Source: Eopsaltria australis
Lineage: Eukaryota > Chordata > Aves > Passeriformes > Petroicidae
Reading direction: 5' to 3'
NCBI GenBank assembly: GCA_034509425.1
Contig: JAVTVJ010000826.1
Coordinates: 186,001 to 250,000 of the forward strand
Length of the DNA: 64,000 bases
Shown here: piece by piece, positions 12,087 through 25,923 of the stretch
Numbering within the stretch: position 1 is the first letter of the stretch
Layout: each line of letters starts with the position of its first letter
Notes under the pieces: generated by a model
The model's input: only the letters and a program-made list of their open reading frames with translations
Database searches by the model: none
Told to the model about the DNA's origin: nothing
Position numbers and translations under genes: made by a program

Positions 12087-13903
12087 CATCAGGCCTAAGG
12101 AATGCTGTGGTGTGTGGACGAGACACAGCTCCCTGGGCTCTGGATTTGCTATCAAGCCCTTTGGATGCACCCTGGCATTGCTTCAGGGAGTCTCCAGGGA
12201 GCCCATGAATTTCAGTGACAACACCCACTTAAAACCTTTCATGGTGGCCGTCAAACAAATGGAAAAAAACTGTGGGGTAGAAAGAAAAGAGCTACAGATT
12301 CACTACCAATGAAATCTTTTTATTTTACTGATGTTCTTTCAAACATAATTTCTGACAGTCACAGAAACACCAGAACCACTTCTGGGATGTCTGAATTAAT
12401 CATATGTTGGGTCATACATCTGTCAGATTATTGGGAAAAATATTTTTGAAGAGTCCATACAAGCATGCACATCTGTATTGTCCTCATCAATCTCCCTGAA
12501 ATCCAGAAATCAGAGGAACATCTCCTTGCAATGTTCAAGAGAAATTGTGCTTTGTGGCCATAACACCTGACACCCCAGAAACCTAAATTGTCATGGCAAA
12601 TTTTTTTCAGGCTTTTGCAATAAATTGTACAGTTTTTATTGCTTTGAGCTTTTAAAAAAGTCATGCATATGTTCAAGGTATTCCAGAGTCACTGTGTTTT
12701 AAGGGTTTTAGCTGCTTTTTTAACCTATCCAGTCCACCTTTTAGTATCTATATGTGATAATCACAAGTGAGAGTTTGTGATTAAAAGATCCTGGCAACTT
12801 TTGGTCTAGATGAAATGAGTTACTGCTATCAGACGACCATCTAGAAACCTCAGCAATTCAATTAGCACTAATTGAAATGGTAATTGATAATGTCAGCTCA
12901 ATGGCCCCAAAACAAATGAGCCTTAAATCTGAACTGTTACCTTATCTCCAGTACTTAGATTTATATCCTGGAAATGCTTATTGACACAGAAATGCATTTG
13001 TTGGCAAATTCATTGGAAAAATTACTGGAAGCCTATCAAATGAAACTGAAGAAATGTAAAACTAGAAGAAGAACTCATGAATGTATGATAAGGTATAACT
13101 CTGCCCTGATAGGAACAAAAGTGAAATGTCCAGATGTTGCATTTTAAAAATAGGATTCATTTTCCCTAACTTTAGGTGTTTACAAACTAAGTTTTTTAGC
13201 TAAGGTTTTAATTCAGGGGTATAGCAACTAGCATCTAGAGTCATTTTTATTGACTCATGAAATCCTGTCTGATGCCCAGCTGCTGCTCCAGAAGGTCACA
13301 GATTTTCTGAGAGTCCTATGTCATTTTTTCCATCTCCAGATGCATTTTTGGGACGCTATAGAGCACCTCAAATGGCAGTGGGTACCAAAGCTGAAGCAAA
13401 TGAATCACACCTGTGGTGCCTACACTCTTTTAGGGGGCAGAGGAGATACTTGTTCAAGGAACCAGTCTCACAGTCTCTGGCTGTGATGGTGAGAGGCTGC
13501 TCACATGGAAATAAGCAGCATTGCTTGAGAAGCAGCATAGTTTGAGATGCCTTAGGCCTGGCCTAAGCACGAGTCTGCCATAATTCACACCCCTCAGCAA
13601 ATACCACACACAACCCAGGGCTCCTCAAATGGCACAGGATAGCAACGTGTGGATGGTTGAAATGAGCCTGTATGACTCTGAACTTGGAGCTGTATCTCAC
13701 ATTTAATGTCAGGGCAAGTTAATCCTGTCAGTTATGTCCCTACTTAGGAGTATCTTCTGGATGCATTCTCTGATTCAATACCAGGAATCCATGCAAAAGA
13801 GAAAGCATCAGTTTTCCACACTGTGGACACAGCACTCCCACTCAGCTTTGAAATTGAGGATGTGGAAGTCAGAGTGGAACTAATAGAAGGGGATCTCAAT
13901 GGT

Positions 13904-13944
13904 TTAAGGTTCTAACCTTAACCTCTAACCCTTTTTAGAGGGTT
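13904..13944. repeat. Two adjacent hairpins with telomere-like words
   Basis: TTAAGGTT-CT-AACCTTAA (13904-13921) is followed at once by AACCCT-TTTTAG-AGGGTT (13927-13944). The segment contains degenerate telomere-like words (CTAACC, TTAACC, CTAACCC), but no exact tandem TTAGGG array, so it is not called an interstitial telomere. Confidence 0.7.
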
Positions 13945-15062
13945 GTTTAAGCAGCTGACCTGGCTGGATTATTGACATAAATCTGTCTTTGAAATATCCA
14001 TCCTGAGCTATCATGGTAAACTTATACTCTCAGAACAAACAAGTAAGGAACAGAGAACAGAGGGTCAAATCTCCAGCTGAAGGAAATTCAGCAAGTACCT
14101 GGCTAAGCATAAGTCCTTGTAATGGGAAACTGTGTAGCAGAAAATCCATTTCCACAGTTACTGAAGGGATGTATGTACACATGACACCTGGTGGGCTCCA
14201 GAGGGAACCCATAGGATAAATGAGTTTCCTAAACTTGTAATTTATTGAGGCTGTGGTCCAGAAAGACACTTAAGACACTTTCATCTGAGTATCTTTCATC
14301 ATTGCTGTTAAAAGAAATAGGCCTGCAATCCTGCAAGAGTTTAAATATCTTATTCTAGTTTGTCAGAAAGCTACTTTGTCTGCCTGATCTATTAAGCTGC
14401 TCTACCCAGCTGGAAAACACTCTGCACTTTCATGTCCTATATTATTCCACCACTCTGTTTATTTTGCCCATTAATGAAAATGCTTTCAGAGTGGATTAGA
14501 TGTAATCAAAATATTATGATCCCCCCACCTTCAAGGTTTGGCAGAACATAAAGCACAGGCCAATGCAGCTGACCAGCCAAGGAACAGATTATCTGTGAGA
14601 GATAGAGAGTGTCACGTTGCTGTTGCAAAACAATCCCCTGCATGTGTGAGTGGCTGGAGGGAATGCATTAGAGAAATAAACTTGCAAAGAAAATAGGATA
14701 TATTTGTAAACACACAACGCTCATCTAAGAGTTGCACAACCTAACCACTGCCTGTGAATACCACTTGAAAACCTACTAATATGCACAAAATAAACTTTAA
14801 AATGAGGGTTTAATGATAAGATAACAATGCATTTCCTAAATGACTCAAACTTCAGAGAATATCAAAGGTTACCAAAGGTGACAACCTATGAATGAACAAA
14901 AATGAGTGTTAAAAATTTTGGAAATGGTAGCAACTTCAGAGATACCATTTATTTTGACCCAATACTCCCATGAGCAATGAACAGTTCCATATTTCCCACA
15001 TGACAACAGATAGGATTTTTCCAGTGGATGTAAAGCTTACAGAGTGTAATGTTTGTATTATG

Positions 15063-15078
15063 GATCATTATAATGATC
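15063..15078. repeat. 16-bp perfect palindrome
   Basis: GATCATTATAATGATC is its own reverse complement. An outer TATGG/CCATA pairing with a small bulge extends the symmetry slightly. No function is assigned. Confidence 0.85.
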
Positions 15079-18000
15079 AAACCATCATAACACACTGAAG
15101 ACATCTAAATATGAGCAATGCCATATCAAAATAAATGAGAACAGAGTGGATATTCATATGGTTCCTTCTCCAGAGGCAAATAGGAGATTAAGTAGCTTAA
15201 TGAATGATGATGAAAAGACAAAGCACTGCTGTAAACTCAGTCCTGCTGTAAATACACACAATTCCACTGACAACTGAAACTGTTCTTGTGCAAAGCCATA
15301 TTTAGGATGGAAGGTTTCCATCCCCACGGTGCATTCATTACTTCTGTCTCACACTAAAGCAGCTCCATTGCTTTCACTAAATGGAGCATGTCATTTTGTT
15401 AAATAAGTTCTTGGCCATAAAAAAAAACCCCAAACATGACTAGAACATTGTGTGAGAAAAACAGCTTCCTATTCTGATCTGTGCCTTTGATTTCACAAGT
15501 CCTATTTCTGTCAGCAATCACATTTACAGCACATTCATTTTAATTCCCTGAAGCACTGCATTTATATGAGTGAACAAACCCATGTTATCAAAACAGAGTC
15601 CTGATGTGCCTCCACAGTGAAGCTGACGTAAAACACTTGACCTCAGCTCTTGAGAAAGTACAGCAGGTAGATTGCAGGCTCAGACAGCAAAAGTGGAAAT
15701 GTGAAGTTCTTGATATCAGCCCAAGTTCTCTGGAATTTAGCTTTACCTGGGATTTCTCTCCTGGAGCTGTGATACAGAATCCAGTCTCTCCAAGTTTCAA
15801 GAAATGCCAGGGCTCACATACCAGAGCTCCTACAACAGTTCAGGGTTACAAGAAAAAGTGGCCACAGACTTCACTGACACATTTCTGGGTTCTCATACAC
15901 CAGCTATCAACACCAGGTTTCTCTTTTGCATACTGAAGTTCCTGCCCAGAACATTTGCCTGGATTTCCTTTCTACAAAATGCCTGAGCACAAAAAAGAAG
16001 TTGCTACAACACTGAAGTTTCTGGGAGATTGCACATTTGCTGTGTTCAGTATAAACTGAGAATGTAAAATTTTCTGATGGGTCAAAATAGTTTAAGTGTT
16101 TTGTTTAGTTATAAAACCATTTTGCCATAACTACATAGTTTTCATTATAGACATGATTACATCAGCATCATGGTTTATCACTACTTGTCAGATCATGATA
16201 TAACTGTTATTTCCTGCTGGTGATTAGGAATTTTGAGCGTATGTCTATCTCTTTTTTTGTGTCCAAAGAAGTTTCATCAATGTCAGAAGCACTTGTGTCA
16301 GATATATGGGGAGGAAATCCTTTCGCTCTGGGTATCAGGAGGAGAGAGTGTTGAACAGATCTCTAGAAGTGATTTGCAGCAGACTTCACAAGCCTCAGTG
16401 GGTTCCTCCAAAAGATGTCACTTTACTCCTGAGGAACAAGTTCCCTACTGCCATTCAGGTGTGAATAAAATTGATGTGGAAGTAACTGAGATTCCTCCAT
16501 GCATTTTAGAAAGAATTGGATTAGAAGTATGATCCACCTCTGCTCTGATTTCACAGCATGTAGAAATACCAATAAGAGTAGTAATGGATACAAATCCAAA
16601 TGACTCACTGAAAACAGTCCAGATGGAATAAAATTTAACCTCACTGCTCTGTGCATCTTTACCCAGTCTCTTCTGGGATGGAATTGCTGTGTTTGCTTCA
16701 TGGATTCATAAGAAAGGCATTCAGATAAATGGACATATCAGAGAAATGGACATACCTTAATGGCTGCATGAAGTGTATGTAAAATAAAAAATATAACCTT
16801 TGTTACTGTTAATCCTGAGTTTAACTGAATTAACTGAAGCATGGAATTAGGGTAAGAAGAGGAGTATATAGCCAAAAAAATATGTCAATACATTTGCATT
16901 TAAATAAGGGCAAGGGTGGAAATGTATGGTTAATCAAGACAATGTGTCATTCCTTGCTCTCCAGTTCAGAGTAAATAAAACAACTCTATCTTCTTTCCAA
17001 CAAATCAATCAAACCACTCCATGAGTACAATGACACCCCATTGTTTCTTATGGCTTCCAGAATGATTGTGAAGTTATGTGTGTTTTGCTTGGCAGAATTG
17101 AATCTTCCCCTCAGATCACACCAGCCAGCTCCCAAGACTTACCTTTCTCTGTCAGAGCCCCCTGTAAATCATTATTTTTTGTTTGAAGGATCTCTCTGAA
17201 ACCTTGCTTGCATTTCTCATTCCAGGTATGTGTTTTTGGAGCACGAGGAAGTGCTGCCTGTTTTCAGCTCCTTTGCTGTCCCCACTCAGAAGCCACTAGC
17301 ATTTTGGGAGAAAAGTTGGAATACTTCCTGCAACATCCTTCTCCTTCTGACTTTTAACTGCATGGGAATGTGGGGTGAAGGCAAGCACCAAGACCAAGGG
17401 CACGGCTGAAGTGCAGCTCCTGGGTAAGGAGGAGGCAGCTGAGGCTTCTCACTGTTTCCCCTCACACTTTGCTGTGTTTACAAAGTTTGATCCAAGGTTT
17501 TGTGGCTCCACCATATCAGACCTGACCTTGAACACAGGCTGCTAAAGCCCTGTGAGGAAGGAGAGCAGCTGCTGACCCTGTGGATGTACTGAAAGACTTG
17601 ATACCTCCTTGATTATGATACTATTTACTTATTTTTGAAAATGTCTCTCCCAGAATGCCCCACAATGGACCTGGCTGCAAACAGCTCTCATTTTCCCCAG
17701 AGGGGACAGTGAGCCTTGGTTCTGCACATCTCAGTGGCTGTGGATCAGCACTCTGAGCCTTTCTGGATCTTGTCATGTATCTACAGTGATGTTAAAGAGA
17801 AACTGATTTTTTTCTCTAAGTCATGCTCAGAAAATTTGAAATGGCATTTAATACACTGAAATCTATTGTGCAATCCATGCTCAAAAGTCAAGGAATGCAG
17901 AATCTCCTTTTCCCCCTCATCTCATACAGACAGAGCAGAAGGGCAGGATCTGTTACTGAACTTCTTGTCAGAAATTATCTGCCTAGTAATAATTTCTGTG

Positions 18001-18878
18001 TTGGACTTCTACACCATTGGAAATTCTTACTTCCATGTTGATAGGTTATTTAGACACATCCTTGTGAAACAAAATAGTGGAATTCATTGCTTCAAGTATT
18101 AATTTATAAATATTATCATTCAAAAAACTAATACAATTATCACACGAATAGGACATCACAAAGGCCAGCCTGGATCCATAAAGTCTTCCAATTTCTACAT
18201 TTCTGTGCTTTAATTAATACTTATGCAAAAAAAAATTAGATCTACCTAGTGCTTACACACTTAGCAGTCTGTCCTTCTTAAAATATTTCTTTTCATCCAG
18301 TTCAGTAGCAAATAAATGGTAAAGCCATCAACATTGCTTTTATGCACTGCAGTCGTGCTCCTGACTTCTCTGCTCAACTTCATCCATGTGCAGAAAGACA
18401 CAATGCAGAAAGGGACTTGTTAATGTAATTGCTGTGTCACTGATGAATGTTACATTAAAATAATGTTAAGGGGTAAGGAAAAGAACTCTTCGCAGTAATG
18501 GTGGTGAAGTGTATGTGAGATGGCAGGAGAGTTGGTGAGATGGTTCTGGCAGAGAAACTCTTGGGATGTTGTTGGCCTCTCTTTAAAAATTAGTTCAGCA
18601 GCAGTGGATGCAGCTGCTGCACTTGAGTGGGTCCTCTAGTGCCTTAAAATATTTGGTGTCACAATACATTTATTTCAAGTACATTTATTGCATCCAAACA
18701 TTTCTGTTTAGTCACATTGGAAAAATGAGATTGCTGGAAGTCTTCTGAATGCTCATTTCTTCTTCCAATTTCTCATTTGCTTGAGGCAAATGATTTTCCG
18801 AGAACCTCGTATGTGATTAAAGATGCAATAATTCTTCCCAGAAAAAGCAATAATGCCATCCAGCAGTATCACATTCCC

Positions 18879-18896
18879 ACTTCTTAATTAAGAAGT
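18879..18896. repeat. 18-bp perfect palindrome
   Basis: ACTTCTTAATTAAGAAGT is its own reverse complement and is centred on TTAATTAA. No function is assigned. Confidence 0.9.
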
Positions 18897-21800
18897 TCTA
18901 TCCTTTTGTTATTTGTTGACAGTAACCAACATGCACATACTTCTGCATAATTACACCACAGGTTCATTGGGATCCATGCACATATATGTGTTTGCCATTT
19001 GGAACTCACATCCATCCAAGCCTGACAAATCATGTCAATGAAAATAAAACTAGTCTTATAAAATGAAATCTAGTAAGCTATGGGTAAAAGCAATTGAACA
19101 TTTTAGGGAAATTGGACTTTATGGAGATCATCATGTTTCCACATTATAGGATACAAATGTTCCTAATATAAACTTGGGGAATGTACAGTAACAACTGAGG
19201 TACAAATAGTTATATAGACAGGTTTGAAATTTTGCTCCTGATATTTCTTGATGTGACTTGTAGTTAGTTTGCACAGTGTAACCTTGGATGTCACACTGGG
19301 ATTTAATATGACTTTTTAGAAGAAAAATTTTTGCAATCCATAACAAAACCCAAAAGTGTGAAGTTTAATGACAATGGCCTAGAGTTCATGAGAGACTTTA
19401 CAGTGATGCCTAATTTAAAACGTCCTGTGCAGTTGCATCTGTCAGGGCACATCTTGAACAAAAAGCTATGGAGACTCTTAGCACCAGATAGATTTTGCCT
19501 CAATTTAAGCATTTTAATGAGATATTTAAGAAAGGGGTTTTGTCACCATAGACTCTCTGTTAGAGTTAATGAGGACAGATCAAGACCTGCAGAGGAAGAA
19601 TTGGTTGTTGAATAGATTGAAAAGAAAACCCTGGGATGTACATGGAGCTGAAACACCCTCTGAGATGCACAACTTCCTCTTGACTATTGACTGGCACTTG
19701 AAGTGGAGAGGAAGGAATCCAGCCTTCAGGGTACCACTACTGCCTAAGCATCCTCCCCAGTGTAAATATTTCAGTGACTGTGTCAATTCTCAGTTCTGTT
19801 TATGCTCCTTGGCAAGCAGCAGCTTGGATCCTGCTCCCTCCTTGGTCTGGAAAGCTACAACTCATTTCTCTGAAAAGTGACCTTATCACCCATAACTGAG
19901 ATTGCAGTCACTCTTTACTCCTTCTACTGAGAATATATCACTGTGCAGACACTAATGCAGAAAGACGAAAAAAACCCAAATAAAAATGACAGAGATGACT
20001 GGCTTTAGCTGAGGTTCAGCAGCATTAACCTGTACTGGGCTGGGAACTATGCCTTGAAGCTAAATCCACCAGAATCTCACTGCCACCCAACTGCTGATGT
20101 TTCACACCCATTTCCTTTATGGGTCTGCCAGGTAAATACCCAGTTGGGACTGGATATTCACATGGTGCAGGCATCATTGGCAAAAATCATCACCTAGGTC
20201 CTAATGCACCAAGGACAATGCTGAAAAAAATCTGTGTAAAATATCTTTGGATACAACTCTTAGGTGTATGATAGCTCAGTATGATGGATTCATCTGAATT
20301 CAGACAGCGAGTGGAGAAGATAAAATCTACAAATTAATCTTCTTTGTGTTCTTATGTGATTGTCTTTTTCTAAGAAAAAATCTTAGTAAGTTGAATTTTA
20401 TAGGGTTCTTTTATTATTCAAATTTCAGCAGCATTTATAAAAAGAAGGGAAGAACATGATAGATAAATTTCAGCAGTACTGAGGTCCCATTTCCAAATTA
20501 CAAAGAAATGTTCAGAGTTGGATCATTGAAATGTAACTTGTTATAAACTTCCTGGAAAAAATTGGAACAGAAGAGATTTCCATTTAAGGACTTTCCAGGA
20601 TGTGCCAGAGGCTATTAGCTATGTGCACTGAACAGCTAAGGAGTGCTACAGTAAAGCCTTTAAGTATGAACAAAATTTAATTTCATTTTCTGATATTTAT
20701 TAAATGTTGCCCTGTTACTGAAATCAGAATTTTTAAGTTAACATATCTTTTTGAATTTTGAATCCTTTTTTGATGAAGCTGGTTCTGAATAATGTTTCTG
20801 CTCCTAAGACAGCTCTTGTTTAGGGCAGTGATTTTTAAGAGCAGGAAACTGAAACACTTTCAAAGCAATCAGGGCACTTCCACAGATTCCCCAGGGTTTC
20901 TTAGAAATGTCTTGACTGGTTGAATGAGCTACTCTGAATGCTGGTAATTCGTGGATCTAAAGAGAAGGCTGTAAGGTAGTAGCTAATATTAGCCAAGAAA
21001 GCTCTGTGGTATCCTTATGTTTGAACCGTGAGAGTCCCAAGAGAGTTCATAACATCTGCCTAGAACTTTGACAAGGTTAGCTCTACTGAATGCTCACTCA
21101 GCTTTTGTAAAATAAATCATGACATAATGGTAAATTAAGTATTCCACTTCCAGAGTTTTATGTGCAAATCACCGAGTTCAGCTATAAAACTATCATCTAT
21201 TTCCAGATACTTAACATTTATTTTTCCTTCCATAATCAAGAATTACAGTCATAATAAATAAAGCTCAGTTTGCTCTTTTGCTGTTCCATATCATCCCAGT
21301 GATGTGAAAGACAAACAAGCAAGGTTTTATTGTCGGATACAAGATGTCCAACATCCCTTTAAACATCTCTGTGTACATGCACTTCCTGCGGGTTGTATAA
21401 ACCCATCCAGTAAAACTGCTGCTGTAATGAGACTGAAGTGTAAAACTCAACAGAAAACATATTTTTATTGAAGTGAAATGGAATTCAGGTCTGATTATGC
21501 TGTCTTTCTAAAAAATCATCACCATGATATGCTCTGGGGAATCTCTGCAAGGCTTTCCAGTCTATATGAAAATAAGCTATTGAAGTAAGAATAATAAACA
21601 GTTAATTAACTGGTCCTTCTGCATGGCAGCTACTGGATACTGAAATAATATGGAATTCTCACAAGTCATATTGTCAACTTTACTGGTTTTGGAGGTTTTT
21701 TGTTGGGGTTTTTTGTGTTTTATTTTAATTTTCTTTAAGGCAAACATTGTGAATTTTTTAAAAACAAACTGGGTACGAGCAAAGCACAGATGCTTTGTGG

Positions 21801-22764
21801 GCAGCTCACTGTCCATAGGGTTTTTTCATGCTTGGTTCACTGAATTACCCAGTAACTGTTCCCCTCAATATTTTTTAGATAAGTAAGAAATCATTACATG
21901 GATTTCAGAGGAGTGTTTGTAGTTTTGGGGGTTTTGTTAAGTTTTTCAAGCCACCGTTCACATGAAAATTTCTCTAGAACAGTTTTTGAAGACAAAGGAC
22001 TTTGAAAAAAAGAAGGTTTCATTTGCTTATGAACAGTGCTAGAACCAGGGGTGCACTCTTTTTAAACCATGCTGAGATTCAGACTGAGCTTGTCAAGTTT
22101 CAGCACAAAAATTTATGTATGCAGCCTCAGTCAGCAGGGCAGGCTCATTCCACAGTGCAGGAAAATAAATGGAGAACTCCACTGGGACATTCGTCTTGTG
22201 TATTCTCAAAACCTGTCTCAGACAGATCAAATCCTCTCTTAGCAGTGGCTGTATCTTTGGACTGATGAAAAAGCAAGCTTTAGTGGTTATTTTACTCCAG
22301 AAGTCTATTTTAAGCAATGAAAGTGCTGCCAAAATGAATCCCACCCTGAATGAGAAAAGAAAGATAGAATTCTAAGTGTCTTTGTCTGTTTCTGTTCAGA
22401 AGTTTCAATATTTTATGTATCAATTAGATATTCCTGAAGACTTTCTGGACTGCAGAAACAAAGGCATTAACATGCTCAGTTCTGATTGTAACACTGGGTG
22501 TGTGCTCCTATCTTTTGGGACATTATTCTGAAAATCAAAACCTGGGCACAGGTATGAGGTGCACTTACCTTAAACATCTCAGTTAAGCCAAAATTAAGTG
22601 TGGCTTCATGTTCAGACTCATAGAAAACGGAATTTGGAATTCTGTAAAATTGGACCTCTAGAGATCTTATTAATGTATCTATTAATAGAAATGCTTAGAG
22701 TTAGGTGACACACATCCCACCCTAACAGTCTGCAAGAAGATGTCTTTTCCAATCCTCTTTTTCT

Positions 22765-22780
22765 GTCTCTCTCTCTCTCT
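22765..22780. repeat. (CT)n microsatellite
   Basis: About eight uninterrupted CT units follow a T-rich stretch. A purely simple repeat. Confidence 0.85.
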
Positions 22781-25700
22781 GGGATAAGATGGAATTTCTG
22801 GGAAATCTGGACTGTCATAAGAAAGGAAGTTACAACTACAGCAAAAACCTTTGCGTGTATAAGAGCCTATGAATGTTTAGGCCTCAAAACATCCTTAACA
22901 GCATCAACAAAAATGGACTGCTTGTGTTTCCTAGGATTAAAATGATAATTATTTTCATGCATACCTAGAACCAAATTGTTGGTTTAATCCCCTCAAGTAT
23001 CTGTATTGCTTTTCAGAGGGAAATGAGTAGCAAACCCTGCTGTACTGCAGACATATCCTCTATGGTAAGTTCACTGGAACAGAGGGAAGCTGTATGAGGA
23101 GGTGAAGTCCACACTGTGCTACCACTGTGCAGAGACAGCATGAGCAAAGGAAATGCTTCAGGAACCCAGGCTCACTGCACAGAGACAATAACAGGGCAAT
23201 GAGCCCAGTGTTATCCTCAGTTATACAGGGTAACAAAAACTAGCCTAGTTCAAAGATTATAGACTTCCCAGGTCTCCTGCATAGGGGAAAGGCTTATCCA
23301 GAGAACAGAAGAGAGTTAAGTTTTACTTGACTTCTGGAGGATTCTGTTTTTCCCTGTTAAGTCATTCTGGGAATAGAGTGCTTCCATAAATTTAGCCCTC
23401 CTGAAAATATGTAGGGTCCTACTTTGAGAACTGAAATGTACTTCCCCTTTCCAGGATCAATTAAGTGCTAGGAATCAAGCAAGAAAGTAAAGTTACATTC
23501 AGGAAAGGGTACATATCATGTTGCTACAACTTCCCAGCAAAGAGTTAGGTGAGTAATAAAGCTGTAATCCAGTGGTGATGCTGAGACAGGCAAAGCACTG
23601 GCTTGTTCTCTTTCAATGAGGTTATTTCATAAGGTAGATTGAGTTTATTAAGAATAGAAAGTAACTTTTTATTTTTCTCTTTAACTTTGTAAGTTCTCAT
23701 GTCAGTCTTAAAAAATCTGTTCTTCCAAATCTGCTTGCTGAGAGCTGCACAATACCAATATACACTGTGTTAACAAGCCATCTGACCTCTTTAAATATGT
23801 GCCTATGTAGTCTAATAATATTAAAGAAAGGGATTCAAATACAAATGATAGACTGTTTTATATCTATAGAGAGAGAGAATCCAGTCATTAGGGATGTGGG
23901 ATATGGGGAAAGACACACGGCTGTGCAGGTCTGGATTACAAAACAGCTTCCAATTGCTTCTGTCTTTGATGCTGTGGAATTTATTGGCTTTCTTCTTGTA
24001 AAGTCATAGGAGAGCTGGTAGGGAAGAAATATAAATCTGTTTGAACCCCCAGAAATACCAGGTGTACAGGATTAAAGTAAAACCTTTAAAAAGTTCATAT
24101 CAAGCAGTCTCTATGAAGCATATAACTGATCTATTCTTCCTTGCATAAAAATTCAGTGAAAGGAGAAAAAAAATGATGCAGTGTGTAAGTACAGAAGGTT
24201 TAAAATTTTCCCTTCTGTATTCAACATTTAAATTGGATGGACATGGGCCAGTGACTGGAAGAGTAGAAGTTACATGGGACAAGTTAATATGCATTGGCAC
24301 AGAGCTTTGTATTCAGGCTTGCTTGCATAGCTCCTGCTGTTGTTATTAAAAGCTCTGGATATCCATTATAAGAGTCATGTACTTTAGCAATCCATACTGT
24401 GGAGAGTTTTACTGAAACAAAATGATTACTTTCTTCTAGTAATGACTTTTCTAAATGCCCTTTTCTTACCATAGCAAAGTTATTTGAAAAATGTGATTTG
24501 TGCTGCAAATTCAAACCAAAGAAACACAGAGATACCTATAAACAAACACACTTTTTTTTCTTCTCCTCCATTTCTGTACAACTATAGTGTTTAACTGGCT
24601 TAAAACCATTGTTCCAACTGGCTGCTTAGAGTGACATTTCCATATTTTATATCAATTATTGAAATAAAAATATTCTGTGTTTCTTTTGCTGACCACAAGC
24701 TGAATACTAGCTTACCACCATAAAGGTTTGTTTGTTAATGTTTTGCTCTTATGAAGATGAATATACTCTCCTTTTTATGACTTGGAGTACCTATGGTTGG
24801 ATCCACTCTCCTTTTTCATTCTTTGTCATCATCTTATGTGTGCATTTTCCTGGTCCAGTAAGACCATGGCATTCTGCAGTTTGATTCTGATCATGTCCTG
24901 AGTTTATCTGTGCATGGCCATCCTCCTGTTACAATGATAATAAATATTGTGATCATGGTTAGATATGTACACAGGAAATATGAAACCAAAAGAAACACTT
25001 TATCTGCCTTTCCTTCTTCGGAATAAAAATAGGGATATTTTCTGTTGTTTTTGGAAGGGAAACAAAGATTCAGATTTGAAGATTGCATTTGGGGTAGGAG
25101 TTGGCCACAAATTTGTTACAGCTCAACTTCTTTATGTGAGTGAGTCATCTAAGGCACTGCTGAAGTCCATGAAGACCTAATCAATACAGTCAAGAGGGAT
25201 GAAGAGGGAGGGATGTCACCTTTGTTTTTACTTTTGTCAAGCTGTCTTCACCAACATTTTTCACGCCACTTTTCTCCCTTTCTCTGTTATCTGCTACCCC
25301 AGACATCTTGCCAGTAGTGATGCAATATAGAGAGAGTTTTGCAGCAGATTGGATGTGCCCACACATGAAGACAGCAGCACCCCCTTAGCTACTGCTACCA
25401 CTTCTCTCTCTATCACTCATTTTTCTGCTACATCAGCTCTCTGATTGCCCCCTTTGCAAAGCTGAAGGAATGCTGCAGAGAGGACATGAGCTGAGGGGTC
25501 AGAGAACTGAGGGAGAAGATCAGGACCTCAAGGTCCTACAGCTCTTGCCTTCATCACCACAAGTGTGAAAGTGTGACCTGGAGGGATGCAGCTCTGGACC
25601 ACACTGCAGCAGTCACTGTACAAACAGAAGCAGCTCACCCTCATTCAAAAGCAATTTACTTTACTCACGCTGTCTACCAGGAGCAGTCCTGACTTGTGCC

Positions 25701-25908
25701 ATGTTTGAATTATGTCAAGGCATTTCTGAAAGAGTGGGAATTGACACAAATCAAATGCTTATTAAGGAGGTGAGAAATGAAACACTATTTATAGCTACAG
25801 CACAGAGCTTGAACTGGTTCAGTTTCCGTCACAGACTCTCCTTGACAGACCAAGGCAGCAATGCACACCTCAACATGCACCCAAACTGGTCTTAAAAATG
25901 GTAATTTC

Positions 25909-25923
25909 TTTTTTTTTTTTTTT
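25909..25923. repeat. T15 homopolymer
   Basis: An uninterrupted run of 15 T. There is no recognisable retroposon body on the minus strand beside it. Confidence 0.85.

Noticed and set aside
13904..13944. Interstitial telomere repeat
   Set aside because: Only degenerate TAACC words with no exact tandem array.
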